This document shows positions 18,156 to 26,675 of a stretch of DNA of 64,000 nt, piece by piece. Within the stretch, counting starts at the first letter, position 1; each line of letters opens with the position of its first letter. Location: positions 1-64,000 of the forward strand of contig CASEIN010000043.1 of the NCBI GenBank assembly GCA_949287985.1, in the 5' to 3' direction. Source of the DNA: Mucispirillum schaedleri. Lineage in GTDB: Bacteria; Chrysiogenota; Deferribacteres; Deferribacterales; Mucispirillaceae. Position numbers and translations under genes: made by a program. The notes beneath the pieces are model-generated. The model did no database searches and was not told the DNA's origin. It worked only from the letters and a program-made list of their open reading frames with translations.

Positions 18156-19469
18156 ATGCAGTCAAAACATTATTTTATATACACATTTGGTTGTGCAATG
18201 AATGAATACGATACTGAACGTATTGCAGCTGCTTTAGAAGCAAAGGGATATATACCTTCAGATAAGGTTGATGATTCTGATTTTATAGTCTTAAACACTT
18301 GCAGTGTAAGAGAAAAACCACAGGTAAAAATATTAAGCTATCTGGGACAAATTAAGATATTGAAAGAAAAACGTCCTAATATGATAGTGGGGATAACTGG
18401 CTGTGTTGCTCAACAGGAAGGTGAGAAATTTTTAAAAAACAATAAGGTAGTTAATTTTGTAATGGGAACTGATGCTGTTGCCCATATAGATGATATTATA
18501 GAAAGAGCAATAAATGGTGAAAGGTTTGCAGATACAAAAACAGACAGCTCATCTTTTTCCATATCTTCTTTTAATAGAAAAGAGAAAATAGCAGCAAATG
18601 TTACTATTATGAAAGGCTGTAATAATTATTGCAGCTATTGTATTGTTCCATATGTCAGAGGGCGTGAAGTATCTAGAACACCTGAAGAAATTATTAATGA
18701 GATTAAATTATTAATTGATAATGGGGTTAAAGAAGTTTGCCTTTTAGGGCAAAATGTTAATTCCTATGGAAGAAATTTATCTGAAAAAATAGATTTTCCA
18801 GATTTATTATCATTAGTAAATAAAATAGATGGGCTTGAGCGTATTAGATTTGTTACATCTCACCCTAAAGATTTTTCTGATAAAATGATACATGCTATGG
18901 CAGAAAATGAAAAAGTATGCAGATATCTTCATTTGCCATTACAGTCTGGTTCGAATGCTGTATTAAAAGCAATGAATAGAAGATATACATACGAAGAGTA
19001 TAGAGAAAAAATTATAAAAGCAAGAGAAGTTATGTCAGATATAGAGTTTTCTTCTGATTTTATAGTTGGTTTTCCAAATGAAACAGATGAAGATTTTAAT
19101 GATACTTTAAATGCAGTAAAAGAAATAGGGTATGATAGAATATTTGCTTTTAATTACTCTAAACGTCCCGGAACAAAAGCGTTTGATATGGAAGATAATG
19201 TGCCTGCTAATGTTAAATCTGAAAGGTTAAATTCTCTTTTTGCATTGCAGGATAGTTTATATGATAAAAGACTGCCTGGTATGGAAGGTATAAAAACAGA
19301 AGTATTAGTGACAAGTATCAATGATGATAAAGAATATCCTTATTATGGATTAAATATGTATAATAGAAAAGTAGCATTTACATCAGACAAAAATTTAAGT
19401 TTTGGTGATACTGCAAATGTATTAATTAAAAATGCAAAACGAAACTGTATGTATGGAATAGAGGTATAA
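18156..19469 (+). CDS. miaB: tRNA-2-methylthio-N6-dimethylallyladenosine synthase MiaB
   Basis: A 437-residue radical-SAM methylthiotransferase that modifies A37 of tRNAs already carrying the isopentenyl group. The N-terminal domain begins with FIYTFGCAMNEYD, then CSVR and CVAQQ cysteines that hold the auxiliary cluster. The radical-SAM cluster cysteines are C155, C159 and C162 (GCNNYCSYC), followed by VPYVRGREVSR. A TRAM domain ends the protein. GCAMN replaces the more common GCQMN. I chose ATG 18156 (AAGGA at 18146-18150); an upstream in-frame ATG at 18102 lies inside the preceding gene and adds 18 residues not seen in the family. The next gene starts 1 base after its stop. Confidence 0.95.
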   Translation: MQSKHYFIYTFGCAMNEYDTERIAAALEAKGYIPSDKVDDSDFIVLNTCSVREKPQVKILSYLGQIKILKEKRPNMIVGITGCVAQQEGEKFLKNNKVVNFVMGTDAVAHIDDIIERAINGERFADTKTDSSSFSISSFNRKEKIAANVTIMKGCNNYCSYCIVPYVRGREVSRTPEEIINEIKLLIDNGVKEVCLLGQNVNSYGRNLSEKIDFPDLLSLVNKIDGLERIRFVTSHPKDFSDKMIHAMAENEKVCRYLHLPLQSGSNAVLKAMNRRYTYEEYREKIIKAREVMSDIEFSSDFIVGFPNETDEDFNDTLNAVKEIGYDRIFAFNYSKRPGTKAFDMEDNVPANVKSERLNSLFALQDSLYDKRLPGMEGIKTEVLVTSINDDKEYPYYGLNMYNRKVAFTSDKNLSFGDTANVLIKNAKRNCMYGIEV

Positions 19470-19470
19470 T

Positions 19471-19881
19471 ATGTTAATTCGTCTTTTTTTCAAACGTATT
19501 ATTAAAGAACCAATTGCTTCAAGGTATTTAATGCTTTTGCAAGATAATATGGAAAAAGAGAGATATTTGCAAATTTACATTGGGGATAGGGAAGGTGAAA
19601 TGGTTGCATCTTGGGAGAGAAATATTGTTCCACCAAGACCTATGACATATGATTTGATAACTGAAATACTTAACCTTTCTGATAATGTTGTGTTGGATAA
19701 AATAATAATAGATGGGTGTAACCAAGATATATTTTATGCAAAAATGTTTTTTAATGTAAATGGTATGGAAAAGGTTATTGACTGCAGACCATCTGATGCC
19801 ATAGCAATAGGTCTTAAAATGAATGTTCCAATATATGCAGAATCTTGTGTATTAGAAAAACATGGTGTTGTAATAATATAG
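19471..19881 (+). CDS. Bifunctional-nuclease-family (DUF151) protein
   Basis: A 136-residue single-domain protein of the BFN/DUF151 family. Typical features are the early LLQDNMEKERYLQIYIGDREG, then RPMTYDLITEIL, and the closing CRPSDAIAIGLKMNVPIYA. A plant member was reported to have nuclease activity; bacterial members are mostly uncharacterised. Many bacteria, including Deltaproteobacteria, encode it next to miaB, as here, one base after the miaB stop. A link to tRNA metabolism is therefore possible but unproven. Confidence 0.88.
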   Translation: MLIRLFFKRIIKEPIASRYLMLLQDNMEKERYLQIYIGDREGEMVASWERNIVPPRPMTYDLITEILNLSDNVVLDKIIIDGCNQDIFYAKMFFNVNGMEKVIDCRPSDAIAIGLKMNVPIYAESCVLEKHGVVII

Positions 19882-19921
19882 AAGTATAATCTTTAATAAT
19901 TTGAGGTAATTGAGGTAGAAT

Positions 19922-21472
19922 ATGAAGTATGCTAATTTAGGCGAAATGATGACTATACAAGCTAAACGGTGGAAAAATAAACCTTTAGTTTATTTTAATG
20001 ACCAAGTTTATACGTATATGCAGGTTGAAAAAATCGCAAATAAAGCTGCTAGAATGCTTAAAGAACGTGGTCTTAAAAAAGGTGATAGAGTTGCTATTAT
20101 AATGGAAAATTCAGCACATTATATAATTTCTTTAGTTACTATTTTTAAAGCTGGTGCTGTTGCAATTCCTGTAAATAATATGTTACGAGAAGGGGAGTTT
20201 GCATATATTTTAAATGATAGTGCAGCAAAATTCTTATTTTTATCAGATAAATATGCAGAATTTGGAGCATATTTAACAGAAAATGTTCCATCTATTCAAG
20301 ATATATTAAGCTGGGAGAAAATAAACTGTAACAGCATTAATATGACAGAAGCTTCTGCACCATTTTCTGATGAACCATTAGAATATAATTTTGGTTATGA
20401 TGATTTGGTGTTTTTTGTTTATACATCAGGCACAACAGGTCATCCAAAAGGTGCTATGCTAACTCATGGAAACATGTTAAGTGATGCAAAATCTATAGAT
20501 AATACATTACAATGGCACCCATCTAAAAAGTTTTTATTATTTCTACCTATATTTCATTCATATACTTTAATGACATCTGTTTTTTATCCTATTTATTTAG
20601 GCTGCAGTATTATAATGTTTGGCTCTGTAATGGAACTTAAAACTAAAAATTTTAGAAAAACATTAATTTTTAAGCGTCCTAGAGTTATGGTTGGTGTTCC
20701 ACAAGTGTATCAAGCATTAATTAAAGCTCCAATGCCTAAGTGGTTTATTAAATTATTTTATCCAATAGAACTACATATTTCAGGTGGAGCAGCTATTTCT
20801 GCAGATACTTTGGAAGCTTTTGAAAAGAAATTTGGAGTGCCTATATTAGAAGGGTATGGGCTATCTGAAGCATCTCCTGTGGTTTCTTTTAATACTTTTA
20901 AAGAGCATAGAGCAAATACAGTTGGTAAACCAATGCCTGGTATAGAAGTAAAAATAGTAGATGATGATGAAAATGAAGTGCCTGTTGGTGAAGTTGGTGA
21001 ATTAATAGTAAAAGGTGGTAATGTAATGAAAGGCTACTATCACATGCCAAAGGCTACTGATGATACTATTCGTAATGGCTGGCTTTTTACTGGTGATTTT
21101 GCAAAACTTGATGAAGATGGATATATTTATATTGTTGATAGAAAAAAAGATTTAATCATATCCAAAGGGATAAATGTATATCCAAGAGAAGTAGAAGATG
21201 TTATAAAACAGGTTGAAGGTGTTGAAGCTGTCGCAGTAATTGGAGTGCCTGATAAAGATAAAGATGAAATGATTGTAGCATATGTTATGAAAAATGATAA
21301 TGCAGATATAAGTGTTCAAAAAATTAAAACACACTTAAAATCTAATTTAGCTAGCTTTAAAACACCAAAACATATTTTTATAGTTGATGAATTACCATTA
21401 ACAGCAACAGGAAAAGTTTTAAAACGTAAATTAAAAGAGCAGATTCAAAAAGGTGAAATTAAAATTGATTAA
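19922..21472 (+). CDS. AMP-forming acyl-CoA ligase (long-chain fatty acid type)
   Basis: A 516-residue ANL-superfamily adenylating enzyme. The AMP-binding loop is Y167-TSGTTGHPKG, the A5 motif is EGYGLSEASPV, and the hinge region is GDFAKLDEDGYIYIVDRKKDLIISKG. The catalytic lysine is in TATGKVLKRKL near the C-terminus. Substrate is probably a medium- or long-chain fatty acid, activated to its CoA thioester in the cytoplasm (FadD-like), but related acids cannot be excluded. Two GAGGTA stretches (19902-19917) precede the ATG. It is not clearly coupled to its neighbours and no beta-oxidation gene is in the window. Confidence 0.88.
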   Translation: MKYANLGEMMTIQAKRWKNKPLVYFNDQVYTYMQVEKIANKAARMLKERGLKKGDRVAIIMENSAHYIISLVTIFKAGAVAIPVNNMLREGEFAYILNDSAAKFLFLSDKYAEFGAYLTENVPSIQDILSWEKINCNSINMTEASAPFSDEPLEYNFGYDDLVFFVYTSGTTGHPKGAMLTHGNMLSDAKSIDNTLQWHPSKKFLLFLPIFHSYTLMTSVFYPIYLGCSIIMFGSVMELKTKNFRKTLIFKRPRVMVGVPQVYQALIKAPMPKWFIKLFYPIELHISGGAAISADTLEAFEKKFGVPILEGYGLSEASPVVSFNTFKEHRANTVGKPMPGIEVKIVDDDENEVPVGEVGELIVKGGNVMKGYYHMPKATDDTIRNGWLFTGDFAKLDEDGYIYIVDRKKDLIISKGINVYPREVEDVIKQVEGVEAVAVIGVPDKDKDEMIVAYVMKNDNADISVQKIKTHLKSNLASFKTPKHIFIVDELPLTATGKVLKRKLKEQIQKGEIKID

Positions 21473-21538
21473 CTTATATTAAACCATATATATTCGTTTA
21501 ATTAAATGGTTTTATCAAGATTTATGTTACATGCATTA

Positions 21539-21547
21539 TGATATAAT
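21539..21547 (+). promoter_or_regulatory. Extended -10 promoter for the gene at 21557
   Basis: TGATATAAT is a perfect extended -10, identical to that at 8309-8317. The start codon is only 9 bases after it. If this promoter is used, the transcript would have a leader of a few bases at most, and the GGTGG at 21548-21552 could not serve fully as a ribosome-binding site. Confidence 0.4.
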
Positions 21548-21556
21548 GGTGGATTT

Positions 21557-22006
21557 ATGAAAAAAATTATTTTACTTATATCACTGTTTTTATTACATTC
21601 TAGTATATCATATGGTCAGTTTTTTTCTATGCCAGATTGTTCAAAAGTTAAGTTTGGTGAAGATAATATTACAATAGGAAACTGCAAATTAAATGTATAT
21701 AAAGCAGAAAACTATGAGCAAAAAGTTTGTGGTATGCTTAATTTTACAGATGATACATTTTTAAAAGATGGAATGATATTTATAGGTGATAATTCAAGAG
21801 TTAAAAGCCATAATTTTCATACAGAAGGTATGCAAATGACCATTAGAATTATGGGTATAGTGCTGCAGGATAATAATACATATAAAGTTTATAATAATGA
21901 CGCCAAATATTCACCACCAGGTATTTCATCAATTATTGTATACGGTAATTCTGTATATGAAACAAGTGAAGAAAAATACAAAAAGTTAGAAAAATGTATG
22001 AAATAA
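21557..22006 (+). CDS. Small exported DUF192-like protein
   Basis: A 149-residue protein with a signal peptide (residues 1-20, ending SYG). The mature part contains AENYEQKVCGMLNF, KDGMIFIGDN, and HTEGMQMTIRIMGI, which follow the layout of DUF192/UPF0127 domains (a GLM-type motif, then GM-hydrophobic-F, then a MxM...I segment). DUF192 proteins are small beta barrels of unknown role. Three cysteines (residues ~27, 43 and 56) are in the mature part. It is followed 9 bases later by pgeF. The family assignment is by eye and moderate. Confidence 0.6.
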   Translation: MKKIILLISLFLLHSSISYGQFFSMPDCSKVKFGEDNITIGNCKLNVYKAENYEQKVCGMLNFTDDTFLKDGMIFIGDNSRVKSHNFHTEGMQMTIRIMGIVLQDNNTYKVYNNDAKYSPPGISSIIVYGNSVYETSEEKYKKLEKCMK

Positions 22007-22015
22007 GGAATGTAT

Positions 22016-22762
22016 ATGAATAATAAACCAATGTTTATAGAAGCATTAAAAGCACCATCAAACATTAATATTAAAACATCTACACGATTTGGTGGATATT
22101 CATGCAGCCCATTTGACAGCTTAAATATGGGGTATTTTACTGGCGATGATATTACATCTGTTATTAAAAACTATTATTTATATGAAAATGTATCTAATAC
22201 TCATAATATTGTTACTTTAAACCAAGTTCATGGTAATGATGTGCTGGAAGTTAGTAAAAGCAATGCCCATGAAATACTTTTTTCTAAAGCTGACGGGCTT
22301 TTTACTGATGAATATAATCTTCCATTAGGTGTAATTACTGCAGACTGTCTTCCTGTTATGCTTGCAGGGGAGAAGTGTATTTCATCACTTCATTGTGGCT
22401 GGAGAAGTTTGAATAGTGGAATAATAGATAAGTCATTTGAGCTGTTTAAAAAATATAATGATAAAGTAATCTATGCATATATTGGTGCAGGAATATGTAA
22501 TAAATGCTATGAAGTTAAAGATGATTTAGTATCGCAGCTTACAGAAAAATATAAACCAAGTGAAGCATTAGTTAAAAAAGATAGTGAACACTATTTATTA
22601 GATATGAAAAAACTTGCAAGTAATGCTTTAATTTATAATGGTTTAAATGTTGATAATATTGAAATAACTGAATATTCTTCATGTTGTTCTAGAATGTTTT
22701 ATTCTTATAGATTAGAAAATGGCAAAACAGGTAGAATGGTAACAACAATTGTTAAGTTATAG
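22016..22762 (+). CDS. pgeF: Multicopper-polyphenol-oxidase-family protein PgeF/YfiH
   Basis: A 248-residue laccase-domain protein. It shows TRFGGYS..FDSLNMG, NQVHGNDV, ADGLFTD, ITADCLPVML, LHCGWRSL and SYRLENGKTGRM. The zinc ligands of the family (His in QVHG, Cys in ADCLP, His in LHCGW) are present. Family members were called polyphenol oxidases; E. coli YfiH is reported to hydrolyse wrongly built peptidoglycan precursors, and others act on purine nucleosides. I chose ATG 22016 rather than 22010, because AAGGA (22005-22009) is 6 bases from the former and abuts the latter. YggS follows 6 bases later, a frequent bacterial pairing. Confidence 0.9.
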   Translation: MNNKPMFIEALKAPSNINIKTSTRFGGYSCSPFDSLNMGYFTGDDITSVIKNYYLYENVSNTHNIVTLNQVHGNDVLEVSKSNAHEILFSKADGLFTDEYNLPLGVITADCLPVMLAGEKCISSLHCGWRSLNSGIIDKSFELFKKYNDKVIYAYIGAGICNKCYEVKDDLVSQLTEKYKPSEALVKKDSEHYLLDMKKLASNALIYNGLNVDNIEITEYSSCCSRMFYSYRLENGKTGRMVTTIVKL

Positions 22763-22768
22763 GTAAAT

Positions 22769-23440
22769 ATGAGTGTTTTAGATAATTATAATAAAATATA
22801 TAGTGAAGTGGAGCTGTGCAGTAAGAAAGCAGGGCATAAGGTTGAGTTATTAGCTGTTTCTAAAAACCAAAGATTAGAAAAAATGGAAGAGCTGGCAAAA
22901 AATAATGTGCTATTATTTGGTGAAAGCAAAGTTCAGGAAGCACTTCCAAAAATAGAGTATTTATCTAATAAATACAATGACTTATCTTTTCACTTTATAG
23001 GAAAGGTTCAAACAAATAAATTAAAAAAAATTGTAGAATATTTTGATTTAATTCATTCTGTTGACAGGGAAGATGTTTTAAAATTAATCAATGACTATGC
23101 AAATGAATTAAATAAAACACAGAATATTTTAATACAGTTAAATATTGCTCATGAACAGCAAAAAAATGGTATTGCAGTTGAAGAACTTGAAAGTTTACTA
23201 AATAAAGCTGTTGCTTTTAAAAATATTACTGTTAAAGGTTTAATGTTTATGCCGCCTTATGAAGAAAATATTACAAAAAATATAAAATATTTTGAAGTTG
23301 CTAATAACCTTTTTAATAAATATAAGAATAACACTTTTAATACATTATCAATGGGTATGAGCCACGATTTTATGCTTGCTATTGATTATGGTGCAACATT
23401 AGTAAGAGTTGGAACGGATATTTTTGGAGAAAGAATTTAA
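22769..23440 (+). CDS. yggS: YggS-family pyridoxal phosphate homeostasis protein
   Basis: A 223-residue TIM-barrel protein that binds PLP on K32 (AVSKNQ). Other family marks are FGESKVQEA, FHFIGKVQTNK, LIHSVDR, the Q-rich INIAHEQQKNGI segment and GMSHDFMLAIDYGATLVRVGTDIFG. YggS/YlmE/PROSC proteins have no clear enzymatic activity and keep free PLP and some amino-acid pools in balance. Length is normal. It is followed by a tandem 11-base repeat and then a YggT-type membrane protein; yggS-yggT is a very common neighbourhood. Confidence 0.93.
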   Translation: MSVLDNYNKIYSEVELCSKKAGHKVELLAVSKNQRLEKMEELAKNNVLLFGESKVQEALPKIEYLSNKYNDLSFHFIGKVQTNKLKKIVEYFDLIHSVDREDVLKLINDYANELNKTQNILIQLNIAHEQQKNGIAVEELESLLNKAVAFKNITVKGLMFMPPYEENITKNIKYFEVANNLFNKYKNNTFNTLSMGMSHDFMLAIDYGATLVRVGTDIFGERI

Positions 23441-23462
23441 TTTTATTGATATTTTATTGATA
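23441..23462. repeat. Perfect tandem repeat, 2 x 11 bases
   Basis: TTTTATTGATA occurs twice in direct succession immediately after the yggS stop codon, in the 76-base gap before the YggT gene. It may be a simple slippage product in AT-rich spacer DNA. Confidence 0.7.
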
Positions 23463-23516
23463 TTTTTTTAAATTTAGTTCAATATAAAAAGTTATATTTG
23501 ATATTTAGGAGTTATT

Positions 23517-24320
23517 ATGTCGTTTGTAATTTTTTTAGCAAAGGTATATATTATTGTTTTACTTTTAAGGTCTGTTTGTAGTAAGCAGGAATTAGTTTTT
23601 AACCCTTTAGGTAAAGTATTAGCAAAGCTAACAAATCCAATATTACCTGCTAAAAATTCAAATAAATTTATATTCTTATGGGTTTTTGGTATTATGATTG
23701 TAACATCATTAATATCTGCTGTATCCACAAATCTTACTGAATTTAGTAATAAGTTTTTAGCATCATTTACAAACTATATATTCTTTTTCATGGTTTCTTA
23801 TGTTGCTTTTATGATTATTGGTAGTCTTGGTAACAGACCAATTGGTGGGGGTATTACTTCCCTTTGTTTTCGTCTTGGTCTTCCATGGGTGAAAATTACA
23901 AGAATGTTTATACCAATAAGCAGTGGTAAAATAGTTATACCAGCCATTATTACTGTATATATTTTATCATCTTTTCTACTGCTTTTAATCAATACATTAT
24001 TTTCTTTATTGGTTTTCAAAACTATTGGTAATACAGTAGAAATTTTAGTTTCTATTATGGCATCAGGTGCATATAATTTATTTAATTTACTTTTTTATAT
24101 GAGTGTAATACTAGGTATTAGAGCATTGATTTCATGGGTAAGCCCAGACCCTAGAAATATGCTTGTTCAGTTTATTTATGTGATTACAGAGCCAGTGTTA
24201 GAGCCATTAAGAAAACTTATTCCACCTGTTGGGTTTATTGATTTTTCAGCTTTAATTGCTATTTTAGGTTTTTATTTTTCATCAATTATATTAAAAGGAT
24301 TAGTTACTCCATTTATGTAA
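23517..24320 (+). CDS. YggT-family membrane protein
   Basis: A 267-residue inner-membrane protein with about five or six hydrophobic helices. The second half ends with the standard YggT signature, ALISWVSPDPRN followed by PLRKLIPPVGFIDFSALIA. The first half has a weaker version (PLGKVLAKLTNPILPAKNS), so two YggT units appear to be duplicated in one chain. YggT proteins lie next to yggS in many genomes and have been linked to membrane-associated functions (osmotic tolerance, septum or thylakoid organisation), but the molecular role is unknown. AGGAG lies 7 bases before the ATG. Confidence 0.88.
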   Translation: MSFVIFLAKVYIIVLLLRSVCSKQELVFNPLGKVLAKLTNPILPAKNSNKFIFLWVFGIMIVTSLISAVSTNLTEFSNKFLASFTNYIFFFMVSYVAFMIIGSLGNRPIGGGITSLCFRLGLPWVKITRMFIPISSGKIVIPAIITVYILSSFLLLLINTLFSLLVFKTIGNTVEILVSIMASGAYNLFNLLFYMSVILGIRALISWVSPDPRNMLVQFIYVITEPVLEPLRKLIPPVGFIDFSALIAILGFYFSSIILKGLVTPFM

Positions 24321-24345
24321 TTTATATATTTTATAAGAGGTTTTT

Positions 24346-25323
24346 ATGATATTATTTCGTATAGTTTATGTAATAGTTGTTTTTGCAATTTTTACTATTT
24401 TTAGGCAAAGCATGGATTTAAGTGTTTATATGGCACTTTTATATGCATGTGTTACTATATTATGTATTTTATTGTTAGATGTTGTTTTAGGTGGTATAAA
24501 AAGCTACCGTATAGTTACGTCTTTTTTAGTAGGGATTGCATTTTTAGTTCTTGGTTATTTATTAATTCAATCTTTTCAGTCAGTTTTTCAGCAAAAAGAG
24601 ATAAATTTAATTGTTTTATTTATGTTTTTATATGCAGGTATTATTATTGGTAATAAAAACCATAAGTTTTTTGAATCTCTCATTACAAATGTTACACTAA
24701 AACATAACTCTACAAAAGTAAAGGTTGGTGGGCAGGCTAAAGTTTTAGATACATCTACATTAATAGATGGTAGAATAGCTAATATTGTTGACTGTGGTTT
24801 TATTGAAGGAAGCCTTGTTATTCCTGCATTTGTATTAAAAGAATTACAAAATATAGCAGACTCTCACGACCACCTTCGCAGGCAAAAGGGAAGAAGGGGG
24901 TTAAACGTTTTAAAAAGATTACAGGAACAATCAAATGTAAAGGTTGAAATTGATAACACTTCTTTTGATGAAATAGGAACAGTTGATGAAAAGCTGCTGG
25001 CATTAAGCATGAAACTTCATGCAGCAATTATTACTACAGATTTTAATCTTATGAAGGTTGCTGAAATTCAAAATATAAAAGTTTTAAACTTAAATAATCT
25101 TGCAATTGCTTTAAGGCAGACTATTTTACCTGGTGAAGATTTAGTTATAACCATTGCAAAGGAAGGTAAAGACCCTTCCCAAGGTGTTGGTTATTTAGAT
25201 GATGGCACAATGGTTGTTGTAGAAAATGGTAAAAAACGAATAGGTGAAACTTTAAAAGTAGAGGCAACTTCACTTTTACAAACAGAATCTGGTAGAATTA
25301 TTTTTACAAAGGTTAAAGCGTGA
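24346..25323 (+). CDS. PIN-TRAM domain membrane protein (YacL-like)
   Basis: A 325-residue protein with four N-terminal membrane helices (residues ~5-105), a PIN-like nuclease domain and a C-terminal TRAM domain (from about 258, EDLVITIAKEGKDPSQGVGYLDDGTMVVVENG). The PIN acids are D135 and D141 (LDTSTLIDGR), with further acidic residues in FVLKELQ and DEKLLALS and the ITTDFNL motif. Such proteins, called YacL in Bacillus, are presumed membrane-bound ribonucleases. In Bacillus and others yacL is next to ispD, as here. The stop overlaps the ispD start by 4 bases. Confidence 0.9.
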   Translation: MILFRIVYVIVVFAIFTIFRQSMDLSVYMALLYACVTILCILLLDVVLGGIKSYRIVTSFLVGIAFLVLGYLLIQSFQSVFQQKEINLIVLFMFLYAGIIIGNKNHKFFESLITNVTLKHNSTKVKVGGQAKVLDTSTLIDGRIANIVDCGFIEGSLVIPAFVLKELQNIADSHDHLRRQKGRRGLNVLKRLQEQSNVKVEIDNTSFDEIGTVDEKLLALSMKLHAAIITTDFNLMKVAEIQNIKVLNLNNLAIALRQTILPGEDLVITIAKEGKDPSQGVGYLDDGTMVVVENGKKRIGETLKVEATSLLQTESGRIIFTKVKA

Positions 25324-26006
25324 AAAAAATAGCGCTGATTATTCCTGCTGCTGGTATTGGAAAAAGATTTTCTAATGATAAGAAAAAGCAGTTTGTAGAA
25401 ATTAACGGTAAACCATTAATATACTGGACTATAAAAAGATTGTTTGATGCTTATAAGTTCCATGAGCTTATTATAGGGTTAAATAAAGAAGATATAGGCT
25501 ATATGGAAAATATAATAAGCGAATTTAAGCTTAATATACCAGTAAAATATGGCAATGGTGGTGAGGAAAGAGCAAATACAGTATTAAATTGTATTGAAAT
25601 TGCAGATAGTGATTTTGTAGCAGTGCATGATAGTGTTCGTCCTTTTATAAGTAACAGCACTATTAATAACGTTATTGATAATGCTTTTACTACCAATGCT
25701 TCAATATGTGGTATACCTGTTCGTGATACAGTTAAAAAGTGTGATAATAGTAGAATTATATCTACTATCCCAAGAGATAATATGTTTTTAGCTCATACAC
25801 CACAGGTATTTAAAAAAGATGTTATATATAAGGCTTTAAAAAAAGCAATTGAAAATAAAGTTTTAGTTACAGATGAAGCTTCAGCTTGTGAATATATGGG
25901 TATACCTGTAAATATGGTGCTATCTAATTATGAAAATGTAAAAGTCACTTATGCTGAAGATATAGAATTAATAAATTTATTTAAAAATAAGTTTTTTGGG
26001 GTATAA
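25320..26006 (+). CDS. ispD: 2-C-methyl-D-erythritol 4-phosphate cytidylyltransferase IspD
   Basis: A 228-residue nucleotidyltransferase of the MEP isoprenoid pathway, joining CMP to methylerythritol phosphate. It shows PAAGIGKRF...KKKQF, VHDSVRPF, IPRDNMFLAHTPQVFK and VTDEASACEYMG, all family signatures. The start is GTG at 25320, overlapping the PIN-TRAM stop (GTGA). The next gene begins directly after the stop. IspF, often fused or adjacent, is not in the window. Confidence 0.95.
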   Translation: MKKIALIIPAAGIGKRFSNDKKKQFVEINGKPLIYWTIKRLFDAYKFHELIIGLNKEDIGYMENIISEFKLNIPVKYGNGGEERANTVLNCIEIADSDFVAVHDSVRPFISNSTINNVIDNAFTTNASICGIPVRDTVKKCDNSRIISTIPRDNMFLAHTPQVFKKDVIYKALKKAIENKVLVTDEASACEYMGIPVNMVLSNYENVKVTYAEDIELINLFKNKFFGV

Positions 26007-26675
26007 ATGTTTTCAGATTTTAATCTTAATGAATTTATGGTAAAGCTTGCATTATCCATTGTCCCATTTATGTTTGCAGTAACTATCCATGAAGTAATGC
26101 ATGGTTATGCAGCTTATAAACTTGGCGATAATACAGCAAAAAATGCAGGCAGGCTTACATTAAATCCTATAGCACATATTGATCCTGTGGGGCTTTTAGT
26201 GCTTGTGCTTACACGTATGATAGGTTGGGCAAAACCTGTGCCTGTAAATTACAATAATTTAAGGCATAAATATGGTGTAGCAATAGTTTCTGTTGCAGGG
26301 CCTTTGGCAAATTTTGTAACAGCCTTCTTATCAGCTGTAATTTTAAAAATATTACTTATGACATTTTACTATATTCCTAGTGCCATTTTTGAGCCATTAT
26401 TTTTAATGACATTGTATTCTATTACAATAAACCTTGCATTGTGTATATTTAATTTACTGCCAATAATGCCTATGGACGGAGCAAGGATAATTTGGAACTT
26501 CCTGCCAAGAGAGCAGGCTGTAAAATATGAAGAAACTGAAAAATATTATTTTATTATTATTCTAGTTTTAATCTTTACATCAGTATTACACTATATTATA
26601 AGTCCAATAATAAGTTTTGTGGCTGGTGTATTTGGTATGATATTAAATTTTGATATATCAGGGTATATTAGATGA
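26007..26675 (+). CDS. Site-2-protease-type M50 membrane metallopeptidase
   Basis: A 222-residue multi-helix membrane protein. The zinc motif is H28-E29-x2-H32 (IHEVMH) in the first helices, and the third ligand is D157 in NLLPIMPMDG. AGRLTLNPIAHIDP (47-60) is the conserved loop of this subfamily. It lacks a PDZ domain and is of the short type found next to trpS and scpAB in many Gram-negatives. Intramembrane cleavage substrates of this short type are unknown. It shares a 4-base overlap (ATGA) with trpS. Confidence 0.92.
   Translation: MFSDFNLNEFMVKLALSIVPFMFAVTIHEVMHGYAAYKLGDNTAKNAGRLTLNPIAHIDPVGLLVLVLTRMIGWAKPVPVNYNNLRHKYGVAIVSVAGPLANFVTAFLSAVILKILLMTFYYIPSAIFEPLFLMTLYSITINLALCIFNLLPIMPMDGARIIWNFLPREQAVKYEETEKYYFIIILVLIFTSVLHYIISPIISFVAGVFGMILNFDISGYIR

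Noticed and set aside
21481-21512. Terminator hairpin after the acyl-CoA ligase gene
   Set aside because: AAACCAT/ATGGTTT has only 7 weak pairs with an 18-base loop and no clean T-run.
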